From NCBI GenBank assembly GCA_023630585.1, contig CM042540.1, positions 16,801,574-16,865,573 on the forward strand: a stretch of DNA of 64,000 bases. The letters are read 5' to 3'. Below, one piece after another: positions 25,866 through 39,500 of the stretch. This DNA is from Cranoglanis bouderius (Eukaryota; Chordata; Actinopteri; Siluriformes; Cranoglanididae). The stretch's first letter is position 1, and each line of letters opens with the position of its first letter. The notes under the pieces were generated by a model, which saw only the letters and a list, made by a program, of their open reading frames with translations, was not told where the DNA came from and searched no databases. The position numbers and the translations under genes are program-made.

Positions 25866-26525
25866 ATGACCAGTCTGTTTCGGCGGAGTAGCAATGGTGG
25901 CTCCCGTGGAGGAGGAGGAGGAGGAGGAGGAGGAGCAGGTGGAGGTGGAGGAGGTGCAGGTTCAACCCCAGGAGAACTGAACAACAGTAAGCCTAACCGA
26001 CAGGTTCGGCGGCTGGAGTTCAACCAGGCCATGGAAGACTTTAAGACCATGTTTCCCAGCATGGACTATGAGGTGATAGAGTGTGTACTGCGCTCCAACA
26101 ACGGGGCTGTGGATGCCACCATTGACCAGCTTCTGCAGATGAGCATTGATGACAATGGATCAGATGACAGCTCAGACTCTGATGACAGCATCCCACCTGA
26201 GGTAGCAAGACACACTCAACACACAGACATGTTAGACTATATGACCCTCTCAAGCCACACAAGTCAGGTTTGTGTCAATTGTACTTTTACCCTCCTTGAA
26301 TATCATTTTACTACTATATTATACTATATATATATATTATATATTACTGTACTATACACATTAGAAATAAATACTCTACCTATCTAGTACTCTATCTCAG
26401 TTACATTTCAGTGAATTTCAAGCATTTTAACTACCCCTTGGATATCCCAGAACCCTGACTAATATATTTTTTGGCAGTCTACAAATGCACTCGGTTGCAT
26501 TGCTGTGCATTTTTGCATTATCTAT

Positions 26526-26560
<35 letters not shown>

Positions 26561-28003
26561 TATCCAATTAAACCCATACCAATTTGTAAGGATGCCCTAA
26601 CCACTCTTTTTTTTGTATAATGGACCACCTGTTTGTCTTAAGTAATATTCAGGTGTAATATTATTTCTGGACACATCTCTGTTATGTAAGATTTCCAGAG
26701 GATGTCTTTTGATTTGATTCACTCACGATTCACTCTGTACAAATCACTGAGATCGGAGCGTTTTCACATAGACACTGATCAGCCATAACATTAAAACCAC
26801 CTGCCTAATATTGTGTAGGTCGTCCCCCATGTGCCACCAAAACAGCACTCTCCCCTTGAGGCATGGACTCCACAAGACCTCTGAAAGTGTGCTGTGGTAT
26901 CTGGCACCAAGGAGCAGCAGATCCTTTAAGTCCTGTAAGTTTTGAGGTTGGGCCTCCATGGATCGTTTTGTGCAGCACATCCCACAGATGCTCAATTGGA
27001 TTTAGACCTGGGGAATTTGGAGGGCAAGTCAACACCTTGAACTCTTTGTCATGTTCCTCAAACCATTCTTGAACAATTTTTGCAGTGTGGCAGAGCACAT
27101 TATCCTGCTGAAAGTGGCCATTAGGGAATATCGTTGCCATGAAGGTGTATGCTTGGTCTGCAGCAGTGTTACAAGTCAAAGTAACATCCACATGAATGCC
27201 AGGACCCAAGGTTTCCCAGCAGAACATTGCCCAGAGCATCTCACTGCGTTCTTCCCATAGTGCATCTGGTGCCATCTCTTCCCCAGGTAAGCAACACACA
27301 TGCACCCGGCTGTCCACATGATGTAAAAGAAAACGTGATTCGTCAGACCAGGCCACCTTCTTCCATTGTTCCATGGTTCAGTTCTGATGCTCACTTGCCC
27401 ATTGTAGGTGCTTTTGGCAGTGGACAGGGGTCAGCATGGGCACTTTGACTGGTCTGTGGCTACACAGCCCCATACGCGGCAAGCTGTGATGCACTGTGTG
27501 TTCTTACACCTTTCTGTCATAGCCAGCATTAACTTTATCAGCAATTTGTGCTACAGTTGCGCATCTGTGGGATCGGACCAGACAGGCTAGCCTTTGCTCC
27601 CCGCACGCATCAGTGAGCCTTGGGCGTCCATGAACCTGTCACCAGTTCACTGGTTGTCCTTCCTTGGACCACTTTTGGTAGCTACTAACCAGTGCATACC
27701 GGGAATACCCTACAAGACCTGCCATTTTGGACATGCTCTGACTCAGTCATCTAGCCATCACAATCACTTACGCTTGCCCATTTTTCCAGATTCCAACACA
27801 TCAACTTCAACAACTGACTGTTCACTTGCTGTCTAATATATCCTACCCCTTGTCAGGTGCCATTGTAACAAGATAATCAATGTTATTCACTTCACCTGTC
27901 AGTGGTTTTAATGTGGACTGTCTTTATACTGAATAAAAAGCATAAAAACTCTTTTCTATGGATTTTATATGGATACTTTTATATGGATATTACTCTCTCT
28001 CTT

Positions 28004-28066
<63 letters not shown>

Positions 28067-31000
28067 CATACATACAGGTGCATCTCAATAAATTAGAATG
28101 TCGTGGAAAAGTTCATTTATTTCAGTAATTCAACTCAAATTGTGAAACTCGTGTATTAAATAAATTCAATGCACACAGACTGAAGTAGTTTAAGTCTTTG
28201 GTTCTTTTAATTGCGATGATTTTGGCTCACATTTAACAAAAACCCACCAATTCACTATCTCAACAAATTAGAATTCATAAGACCAATAAAAAAAACATTT
28301 TTAGTGAATTGTTGGCCTTCTGGAAAGTATGTTCATTTACTGTACATGTACTCAATACTTGGTAGGGGCTCCTTTTGCTTTAATTACTGCCTCAATTCGG
28401 CGTGGCATGGAGGTGATCAGTTTGTGGCACGGTGGTATGGAAGCCCAGGTTTCTTTGACAGTGGCCTTCAGCTCATCTGCATTTTTGGTCTCTTGTTTCT
28501 CATTTTCCTCTTGACAATACCCCATAGATTCTCTATGGGGTTCAAGTCTGGTGAGTTTGCTGGCCAGTCAAGCACACCAACACCATGGTCATTTAACCAA
28601 CTTTTGGTGCTTTTGGCAGTGTGGGCAGGTGCCAAATCCTGCTGGAAAATGAAATCAGTATCTTCAAAAAGCTGGTCAGCAGAAGGAAGCATGAAGTGCT
28701 CCAAAATTTCTTGGTAAACGGGTGCAGTGACTTTGGTTTTCAAAAAACACAATGGACCAACACCAGCAGATGACATTGCACCCCAAATCATCACAGACTG
28801 TGGAAACTGAACACTGGACTTCAAGCTACTTGGGCTATGAGCTTCTCCACCCTTCCTTCAGACTCTAGGACCTTGGTTTCCAAATGAAATACAAAACTTG
28901 CTCTCATCTGAAAAGAGGACTTTGGACCACTGGGTAACAGTCCAGTTCTTCTTCTCCTTAGCCCAGGTAAGACGCCTCTGACGTGGCGTGTCTGTGGTTC
29001 AGGAGTGGCTTAACAAGAGGAATACGACAACTGTAGCCAAATTCCTTGACATGTCTGTGTGTGGTGGCTCTTGATGCCTTGACCCCAGCCTCAGTCCATT
29101 CCTTGTGAAGTTCACTCAAATTCTTGAATCGATTTTGCTTGACAATCCTCATAAGGCTGCGGTTCTCTCGGTCGGTTGTGCATCTTTTTCTTCCACACTT
29201 TTTCCTTCCACTCAACCTTCTGTTAACATGCTTGGATACAGCACTCTGTGAACAGCCAGCTTCTTTGGCAATGAATGTTTGTGGCTTACCCTCCTTGTGA
29301 AGGGTGTCAATGATTGTCTTCTGGACAACTGTCAGATCAGCAGTCTTCCCCATGATTGTGTAGCCTAGTGAACCAAACTGAGAGACCATTTTGAAGGCTC
29401 AGGAAACCTTTGCAGGTGTTTTGAGTTGATTAGCTGATTGGCATGTCACCATATTCTAATTTGTTGAGATAGTGAATTGGTGGGTTTTTGTTAAATGTGA
29501 GCCAAAATCATCAAGGCCAAAGTGTGGAGAAAGAATGGATCTGCTCATGAGCCAAAACATAGAAGTTCATAGTTCAAGCATGGTGGAGGTAGTGTCATGG
29601 CTTGGGCTTGCATGGTTTCTGGAATAGGCTCACTAATCTTTATTGATGATGCAATTCATGATAGTAGCAGCAGAATTAATTTAGAAGTCTACAGAAACAT
29701 AAGTCGTCTTCCAATTTACAGAGAAATGCATCCAATCTAATTGGGAGGAACTTCATCATGCAGCAAAACAGTGACCCAAAAAGCACTGCCAACACAGCAA
29801 AGGACTTCATCGGGGGGAAAGTGTAAGGTTTTAGACTTGCCAAGACAATCATCAGTCCTTAACCCATTTGAACCCATTTGAACATGCATTTCACCTCCTG
29901 AAGAGGACCCCCCAAAACAAACAACAGCTGAAAGAAGCTGCAGTACATGACAAATGCAATAGTTATTGCAAGAAAGGATATGCAACCAAATATTGTGTTG
30001 TTTATTTTAATTTGCTTTAAGACGATCTGTTGCTATATTTTTGCTCACCTAAAAATTGGGTGGTCTGCCACCAAAGGTGCCATGTTTTAAGTTTAACACC
30101 TCTAGATGTAAATATCAGGAAATTCCGATCTATTGTCTCATATTCATCTTTTGATCTCAAACCCAAATGACTTCAGTGTGTAGTGAAAATAGAATTGGCC
30201 CTGCTGTTCCAATACTTTTAGAGGGGACTGTATTTTACCTGTGTTTATTTCTACTGGTCATTGTACAGAAGGTAAAATACTGTGTAATTTTTCCAGGTGC
30301 GTGCATGGATTCAGACATGACAGTAATAATTACATTATCCCACATCCCCATGTAAAAGTCATCCACTCTGAATAGGGCTCAGATTGCTCTTCATGTATTA
30401 ATACTAGCTTAATGAAAAGAAAGAACCTGGTCTCATGAAGAATTTATACAAATCCAAACAAGGGTAGTGTAGTTGGATTTCATTTACCTTGCATATAAAT
30501 ATTAACACACCACTATTCTTAGCTGTTGTAACTTTTCATACACCAATTGTTGTGCTAAATAGTGAAGAATTAGCATTTGTGAGGCCATGTTGAAAATTGA
30601 TTTCCAATTTCAGTAATAAATAAATAAATAAATACCTTTTACTATACCTGAATACATTTAAGTGTGGACACTTTTTAACTTTAATCTGACACTAGTACAC
30701 ATGCAGCATGTGCTTTTGTCAGTCTAAAATTATTTTTGGCCGCATGGGTTGCATTCATGCCTTTTTTCCACCACCTTAATATTCTACTGAACTTGATATT
30801 ATCACAAGCATGTAAAACTGTCAGAGGCTGAAACTACATTTAAGCTGAAACAACATGAAATTTTGAGGGTTTAAAAAAAAAAAAAAACACTGTTTTTTTG
30901 TTGGTGCGGAGAGATGTTTTCCACTTTAACCCATGCTGTAGCCTGTCTCTGGCTCTGCCTATTTCACACTTACATTTTACATCTTTAATTTATTTTTCAT

Positions 31001-31218
31001 AGCTTAGTGAAAGCTCTGAGCCATGATTAAAATCACATGATTTGTCCCATTGAAGGTAGTTTCAATATTATTAAAATAAGAACATATGACTCTAATACAT
31101 GCATTTGAGTCTTGATGTAGTTATAGGGTTTTTAAGTCCATTTGAAAGCCATCTTTGATGATACAAATCATTGTAGACAGGAACAAAGGCAGGTAGTATT
31201 ATAGTTTTGTTTTATCTG

Positions 31219-31312
<94 letters not shown>

Positions 31313-33524
31313 TTTGATATCTAATGGCATATTCTTTTTATGTCTCAGATTCTGGAGAGGACCCTCGAACCAGACAGTTCAGACGAAGAGCCACCACCAG
31401 TCTATTCTCCACCCACATATGACATGCACATATATGACAGGAAATATCCCAATGCCCCACCCACTCCTCCCCCAAGGTAAAAAAAAATTGAAAAACACAA
31501 GCGGCTTAAAGATTATGCAAATATGTTATCATAACATTAAACATGAGAAATATTGTAAGCAACTGTAAGTTCTTCAGATTCCAGAATAAAATTATAAAAT
31601 TACTTCACTTCTGTGGGTCTGCATGTATTGGGGATAGATAACGCACTACTCAGTTCTTTCCTGCTCTTTCCCTACTGATGCCCCCTGGTGATCAGGACAC
31701 ACATTGCTGGTACTAGTCAGCACAGAGTTGGCTTTTAATCTTGAGCTGTGTGGGAGGAATAATTACCATCGTGCCTCAGGTAATCAGTGTCCATCTAAAT
31801 CAGCTTAGCTTTGGTACAGGTATTCATGAATTTAGATGAGGTCAGAGTAGCTCAACTGACTGAAGTACTCTAGATGTGGGTCAGAGTAGCTCAAAAGGCC
31901 AGTGGTGAGGCATTGTTTCTACAAGAGAGATGAGAAATATACTGGAAGATGAGTTAATTTTAAATAATAGCTTTGCTTTTTCTGTCGGCAGGTGCTAAAT
32001 GTTTTTCTACCAACATGATGATACAGTTGTTGCATGGCAAAATAGCTTGAGTAAACAAAAATACTTTAACTTGATTAATTTAATAAATTTCTGTTCATAC
32101 TGTTTGTTTGTATGTGCGAAATGTTCTTAAAATTGAACTTTCACCATTATTACATTAAAAATCTAAAAATCCTTTGTCAGCAATTTTGTCTGTAATTCTG
32201 AATAGAAGCTAGTTAACCAAACAGCCAGCCAGCACTTTTCCTTGTCTGTCTTCATGATTGATGTTCTGGCTTGTAATGTAATAACAATGTAACTTGTAAT
32301 GCTGCGGTCGCCTTTACTGCTGTTACTGTGACTTTTCACGAGTTGCTTAAAAGACCAAGATCATGAAGTTCTGTTGGTTCTGTTTGGGGCTGTTCTTCTT
32401 TTTGAGTGTGCAGTGGAAAACTACCCATTCACTTCTGTTAATTGACACTGTTAATTAGTGTATTCATTGAAAGATGAAGCGCAAATTTAAATAAGTAATG
32501 GCTTATACATGTTAAATAATTAAGTCTGATGTGAAATTCACTTTAATGAAATGTTGCAGGTTTGATGGGCAGCCCTCAGTGGGACAGCAGCATACACAGA
32601 GTTACAGGAACTGGAACCCACCGTTACTCGGCAACCTGCCTGATGACTTCCTTCGAATCTTGCCCCAGCAGTTAGACAGTATACAGGTGCAGAATTGACC
32701 TTTATAAATGAAGTGTGCTAGTTTATTTTCCTAATGTTGATGGGGTCTTTATTTTGCATGTAAACATTTCTGCTTCTGTAAGAATAGCACCTGTCCTTTA
32801 ATTTTCTTTTAAACTATCCCATTCTGTATTGTATCTCTATTACATTTGTTTCTTTAGAGCTGCCAAAGCAGCATGCGTGAGCCATCATCCTCCCTGGCAT
32901 CACTGCCTAAGCAGGCTGCCTGTGTTGCTGGAGCATCTGGAGCCTCTGAGCAGGAACGCAAGCTTAAACAGTACCTGGAAGACGAGCGCATCGCTCTCTT
33001 CCTCCAGAACGAGGAGTTCATGAAGGAGCTGCAGCGCAATCGCGAGTTTCTTGTCGCACTGGAACGAGGTGCACAGTGTTTACTTTGCTGTGAGGTGTAC
33101 ACTATAAGACTGCTTTCACAAGGACATCTTTCACGGATTTAAATAAAAGAAATGTGTGATGGTTAACATACATCAATGATGGGGCGGGCCATTGCATAAA
33201 AATTGCACCCAATAGTAAATTTACAAGGTTCAATACAGTTGAACTTTTGAAAGATCATACTGTGACATGGCCATCTGTCAGCCATTAGGAGATATTGGGT
33301 CAGGACTTCATGCAAGTGTGGAGATGTGGAGATTTGTATAGTCCAATGGTCCAAATCTATAAGGACAGCACAGATAGCACTAAAATTGTTAACCAATGCA
33401 CTGTGGGTGCTGTTTTTTTTTGTTTTTTTTTTTTTGGGGGGGGGGGGGGGTTGGGGGGGGGTGTTGGGTTTATACTGTATCAGTTTGAGACAATAGCATA
33501 TAAATGGTTTTAATTTGTAATCCC

Positions 33525-33555
<31 letters not shown>

Positions 33556-36500
33556 AACCATGGCATACCAAATCAACAACGCATTTCAGTGCACTTAAGG
33601 ATTGTCCCTATGAAAGTAGTTAAGAGGTTCTATGATACATGGGTACATCATACATACTGTGGTGATGAACACAAACTTCGGCGTTACAAAGCCACACAAT
33701 CTTTTTTTATTTTTTTTTATTATTATTTTTTTAAATTAAAATTTTATTCATATTTGAACTGATATAGTAGTACGCATGGTAATTTATTAATTGAGAACTC
33801 AGAAATAAAAAATTTAAATTATCAGCATATCCATATTCAGACCCCCTTTGAATTGGATTACCTCAGCTCACCACTGACATCCTGGAAATGTGATTAAAAC
33901 AAGTTGTTATTTGTTTCTGTACATGATGCAGCAAATCCCATAAAGTAACAAAATGTGTTACTTTAATTATCTAATGTATGTACACAATTGGCACTTGCCC
34001 TCACTGAAGGAATATATATAAAATGTTCTCTATAAAGCAGCGTTAAAATGTATTGCATCATAATTATCACCTTAGTGCTATGATTTACAATTCCATCAAC
34101 TTACTTATATTAAGACCTCTCCTCTCTAACTGCTGTTTACATAAGCCAAAAGTGCGTCCACTTGAATAGCTATAACAGAGTATCCCTCTGAGTATCCCAC
34201 TGATGCTGACGACCTCACAGTAAGTGAGCTGATGCTTTTCAAGTTTCAGTTTCAAAGTTATGCAAAACATCACAGGTATGATGGCACCATGGATTAAAAA
34301 AAGTTGTGTGATTTTTCAGAATGCAGAACACCAAAACGTCAACTTTTTCTTTTTTATTTCTAACACAACATCCATCTTGTCTGTTTTAGATCGCCTGAAG
34401 TATGAATCAAAGAAATCTAGGTCAGCTGGTAACTCTACAGGTAAATGTGGTTGGATTTGTTTGCTTTTATAGACTTGTATACAGTTTTGTGATGTAATAT
34501 CATAGATCTTTAAAACTGGAGGCAGAGTGCGTTTTCAGTGACATTGCATGTTCTCAACATGACAGGTAACCACTACACTCCTGGATCATTTGAGGCATGC
34601 ACGGTAGTGTCAGATGACGCTCTGTTCAGAGACAAACTGAAGCACATGGGAAAATGTAAGACACTTTCTTCTGCCTAAAGAAATCACAGTTCCAAAAATG
34701 CAGTATGACCCATTGCTAATGTAACCGAAACATTGCTTCCACAGCAACCAGGAAGAAACTGTTTGAGATTGCCAGAGGGTTTTCAGAAAAGACAAAACGA
34801 AGAAAGGCCAAAAGAAGGACCCTCCTGAAACATCATTCGTATCCTTCAAAAGGCTGCAAAAAGGCTGCAAATCTAAACATTTTTAAGATGACTAAAAAAC
34901 ATTCCTTCATCTTCAGTAACCACTTTATTTTGGTGAGGGACCAGAGAATATTCCAGGAACACTGAGTCAGTCCATTGCAGTGTACTGTGCAAACACACAG
35001 TTACACGTTTATTCACACCTAGGGGCAGTTTACAGTAGCCAATCCACCTACTGTACCTGCATGTTTTTGGGAGGAAACCGGAGAACCTGGAGGAAATCTA
35101 CCTGGACACAGGGAGAATGTGTGAAAGTCCAGACAGATGGTATCCAGAGTTCAGGATCGAACAGCGTAGTTTTGAGCTGTGAGGTGGCAAGGCTATCGGC
35201 TCCACCACCGCACCAACAAAAAACATGCACATGTTTCAAACTAAAACGAATCTGCAATGAATATAAATAGAAATAGCTGTGTATTCAGTGTTTGTTGCAT
35301 TTTACTCATTTAACTGACATTTACTGACTGGATAAAACCTTAGTTTATTTTAATAACCTTATTCTAGTGGAATTTAATGTAATGCATGACTTGTTACATG
35401 TTATCCTCCCTGGTTGTGCTGTTCAGTGTATAAATAATAGTGTTTGACTTAACAGTCTCTCAGACTGGGCACTGCCAACTCCACTGCAAATCTACTGGAT
35501 GATGTGGAAGGAAACCCCTGTGGTAAGAATATATTATATATGGGGTATAATTTTAGCTCACAGGCATTTACCTGTTGAGCATATAAACATACAGTGGATA
35601 TAGCAAGTCTACACATCCCTGTTAAAATGTCTCGTTTTTGTGAAAAAAAAACTAAAAAATGAAACTAAGATAAATCATGCCAGAACTTTTCCCACCCTCA
35701 ATATGAAATTACAACATATAAAAATTAAGTGAAAAACAATCAGAAACATTTTAAGGAAAAATAGGAAAAATAAAAAATAAAAAGTTACAATAACTTGGTT
35801 GCATAAGTATGCACACCCTTTTACAATTAGGGATGTGGCTGTGTTCAAAATGAAACAAGAAGATATGAAGAAAATCCTACAGAAACAGCTGGTCTTTATT
35901 TGGGGTTAATCAGAATAATTTAATTGATGAGAGTTGTATGATAATTACTTTTAAACATGAGATTGAATTTTATTGATTCATTCTGACCACAGCCACATCC
36001 CCAACTATAAAGGGGTGTGCACACTTATGCAACTAGTTAATTTTGTTTTAGGAAGTTTTTTTTATTTTTATTTTTTTTCCCTATAAATGTTTCTGATTGT
36101 TTTTCACATTTCGTATTGAGGGTGGAAAAAGTTCTGACATGATTTATCTTAGTTTCATTTTTTTTCCATCACAAAAACTTGCCATTCTAACAAGGGTGTA
36201 TAGACTTTTTACATCTACTGTACATGAAACATGCTGGTGCAGGAGTAATTATGGGGAAGGACAGAAGACACATTATTTTGTCACAAATCATAAATGGAAG
36301 CTGTGGTGTTTCTGTCCATCTGTCTGTCTGTCTTTAGATGAGGAGAGTCCACTCAGAAGATTGGCCATGCAGGAAGAGGAGCGGCCCCACAGGGACGCAC
36401 TTTCATGGTGAGACGTCATGCCACTATTCAGAGAATGTAGTCATTTCTTGAGGATTAACTGGCAAATTTATATTTGTACAAATAAAGCTGAAGAAATGTG

Positions 36501-39500
36501 GATGAAGAAGTATGGATGTCCCTATTTTTAAAGATGTTTTGTTATTTGTGATGCTTATTTGTTTTTGGGCATAAAGTACTGATGTGGGAAAACTTTTACT
36601 TGGCAAGACATAACTGCCGTCTCTCCAAGAGAGACATTCTTGTTTCAGTCTGCTGAATATCTGGTAGACACAAACTGAAGAAGTTGTTGCCAAAGCTCAA
36701 AGTGAAAACTCTTTCCAGTCTGTTTTTTTCCATCAGGCTTTATGGTAAACTGTTTTTTGCAGTTATCAAGTACAAAAGAAAAAAGAAACATATGAAGTTA
36801 AACCAGATTCACCAGAACCTGTACAGTTATAGTTTCAATGATGAAACTTTCTAACAACAATGATGTATACAGTGCCTATAGAAAATCATCGTACCCCTTT
36901 GAAATAGTCCCTTTTTTTGTCTTACAGCCTGAAATCAAAACCCATTAAAAATATTTGTTCTTCCAGCTTTATTTGCATATTCTGCCTTACAACATTCAAG
37001 TAACATAAAAAGGCAACAGTTCGCAAACATTAAAAAAAAGGGAAAAAAAAGAAAACTAGAATAACGGAGTTGGAAAAGTGATCAGTCCCATGATTTAATA
37101 CTTCGTAGAGCCACCTTTTGCTTTAATTACAGCCATCAGTATGTTTGGTTGTGTCTCTATTACCTTTGTGCACCTAGAGTGGGGAATATTTGCCGATTCT
37201 TTCTTGCAGAATTGTTCGAGTTCAGTCTAGTGATGTCGTTCATGAACGATTCGTTCATTTTGAACCAATCTTTAATATCGCTTGGGAACTACGAGTTGTC
37301 TCAGAGAGTGATTTGTTCATTTTGAGTTAACCGCGCATGCGCAACATCCCATAGGTTCTGTACAGGAAACATAAATGATTAGTTCACCTCTCGAGTCTTC
37401 GGGTTCGAGTCGTTCGTTCATCACGTCACAGCCCCATAGGCTGAATGCAGTCTGTATCGGAAACAGAAATGATTAGTTCAACTCTCGAGTCTGTGACGGG
37501 ATGAACGAACGACTCGAACCCGAAGACTCGAGAGGTGAACTAACGCAAATCTTTCCGGGGAACAGACGTGATGAATGTGAGGTGACAAAAGAAAGAACGT
37601 CTCAGATTTGGAGGTGAGGTGAACTAACAGACTGCATAGGCTGAAGACCCAGATAAGCAATTAATTTAATCATTTATGTGTTTCATAATTTGGCCTGGGC
37701 TGCATTAGGCTATAGTTTTTTTTTTGTTTTGTTTTGTTTTTGTTTTTTTTCCCCACAAATGTGATTAACGTTTGCGTAAGTACTAGATGTATTGTGGAAC
37801 TTAACATGTAACATTTTAATTATATTCTACTGAAATGAACGAAATGACTTGGAAAAAAGATTCGTTCATTTTGCTGAACAAGATTCAAAGCTCTGAGTCA
37901 GTAAAATGATCCGAACTTCCCGCAACTAGTTCAGTCACATTTCATGGTGAGTGGTGATTGACTGCTGTCTTCAAGTCCATCCACAGATTTTCAACTGGAT
38001 TTAGGTCAGGGCTCTGACTTGGCAACTCAAGGACATTCACCTTCCTATCCTTAAGCCACTGTGTAGTTTTTTTGGCGGTGTGTTTAGGGTCGATGTCGTG
38101 CTGGAAGATGAACCACCTGCCCATCTTCAGCTGTCTAGCAGAGGGCTGCAGATTTTCCTCAAGAATTTGGGTGTACTTGGCAGCATCCATTTTCCCTTCA
38201 ATCCTGACCAACTGCCCAGTCCCTGCTGAAGAGAAACACCCCCACAACATAATGTTGCCACCACCATGCTTCACAGTAGGTATGGTGTGTTTTGGGTGGT
38301 GTGCTGTGTTTGGTTTTTGCCAAACATAGTGCTTGCAGTTCAGTTCAAAAAGTTCAATCTTGGTCTCATCTGACCATAAAACCTTTTGCTACATGGCATT
38401 AGAATCTTCCAAGTGTTTTTTTGCAAAGCTTTTTCAGAAGAGGCGTCTTTCTTGCCACACTGCCATACAGGCCAGCTTTGTGTAAATCTTGTGTGATCAC
38501 ATGCACAGACCGACCAATCTCTGCCATAAGGACTTGTAAGTCCTTCAAAGTTGCCATTGGCCTCTTGGATATCCTCCTGGCTCGGTCATCCAGTTTGGAG
38601 GGACGGCCCAATCTAGGCAAGGTGGTCCCATACACTTTCCACTTTGTAATAATGCTCTGAACGGTACTCAGAGGGATAGTTAAAGCCTTTGAAATCTTTT
38701 TGTATCCTTCTCCTAACTTGTGCCTTTCCACACCTTTGTCCTGGAGCCCTTTTGAAAGCACCTTTCCAACCATGGTGTATTCTTTGCATTGCCATGCACT
38801 ACTAGTAATGGAATCATCATGGAACAGCCGGTTTTCTTATGAAGTAATCAAAACCACTGCAATTGATGTCAGGTGAGGGGCAATTAGCATGGTGTGAGAT
38901 CTGGGAAGTGACTGGTTGTACCTGAGCAAGTTTATAATGGTTACTCAAAGGGGCTGATCACTTACCCAAACCAGGTATTTCACTAATTAAATTTTAATAA
39001 TTGTTCAGAATTTTTAAAATGTTATTTCCACTTAGATGTCGAGGGTTATAATGTGTAAATACAGCTGGCAAAAGTTAGATTTAATTTATTTTAATTTTCA
39101 GGGTGTAATGTGACAAAAAGTAAGTATTTTGACAGGGTATGATGATTTTCTATAGGCACTGTAAATCTTTGACCTTAGAGAACTGCTGTGCTTGGCCAGT
39201 ACTGTGCTTATTTAGTAAATAATAGTGGCATACTTAACATTTGGGCTAGTAAGAGTGAAATCTCTCATTTTTTCTTGTTCAATATGCAACTGAATCTTTT
39301 GGGAACATCACAGTGTAATAGCTGTTAAATCTGTTGTAACTAAGCTCATAATGTATAACTCCATTCATGATCAGTGATGGACAACAAGCTGGGTAAATAT
39401 TTTATAGCAGTTTCAAGATTGTGTGCAAAATGTATAACAAACATAAACCCTCTTAAGACCAAGGGTAAATTTTAAAACTACATATTACAATTCTAAATAG

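Noticed and set aside
25853..26062. Proline-rich minus-strand frame
   Set aside because: It is the antisense shadow of the glycine repeat in the cuedc1 first coding exon.
33163..33579. 138-residue minus-strand frame
   Set aside because: It is carried by the homopolymer hairpin (Gly and Pro runs) and by intron DNA; no splice or family support.
36411..36486. Treating cuedc1 as ending only in exon 10 with the nearby AATAAA
   Set aside because: The donor at 36408 and acceptor at 39797 are both good and the far exon is locally GC-rich, so I kept the spliced model but recorded the early signal.
37380..37545. Possible CRISPR-like repeats
   Set aside because: The repeats are two direct and one inverted copies inside a hAT-type MITE in a vertebrate genome, with no regular spacers.
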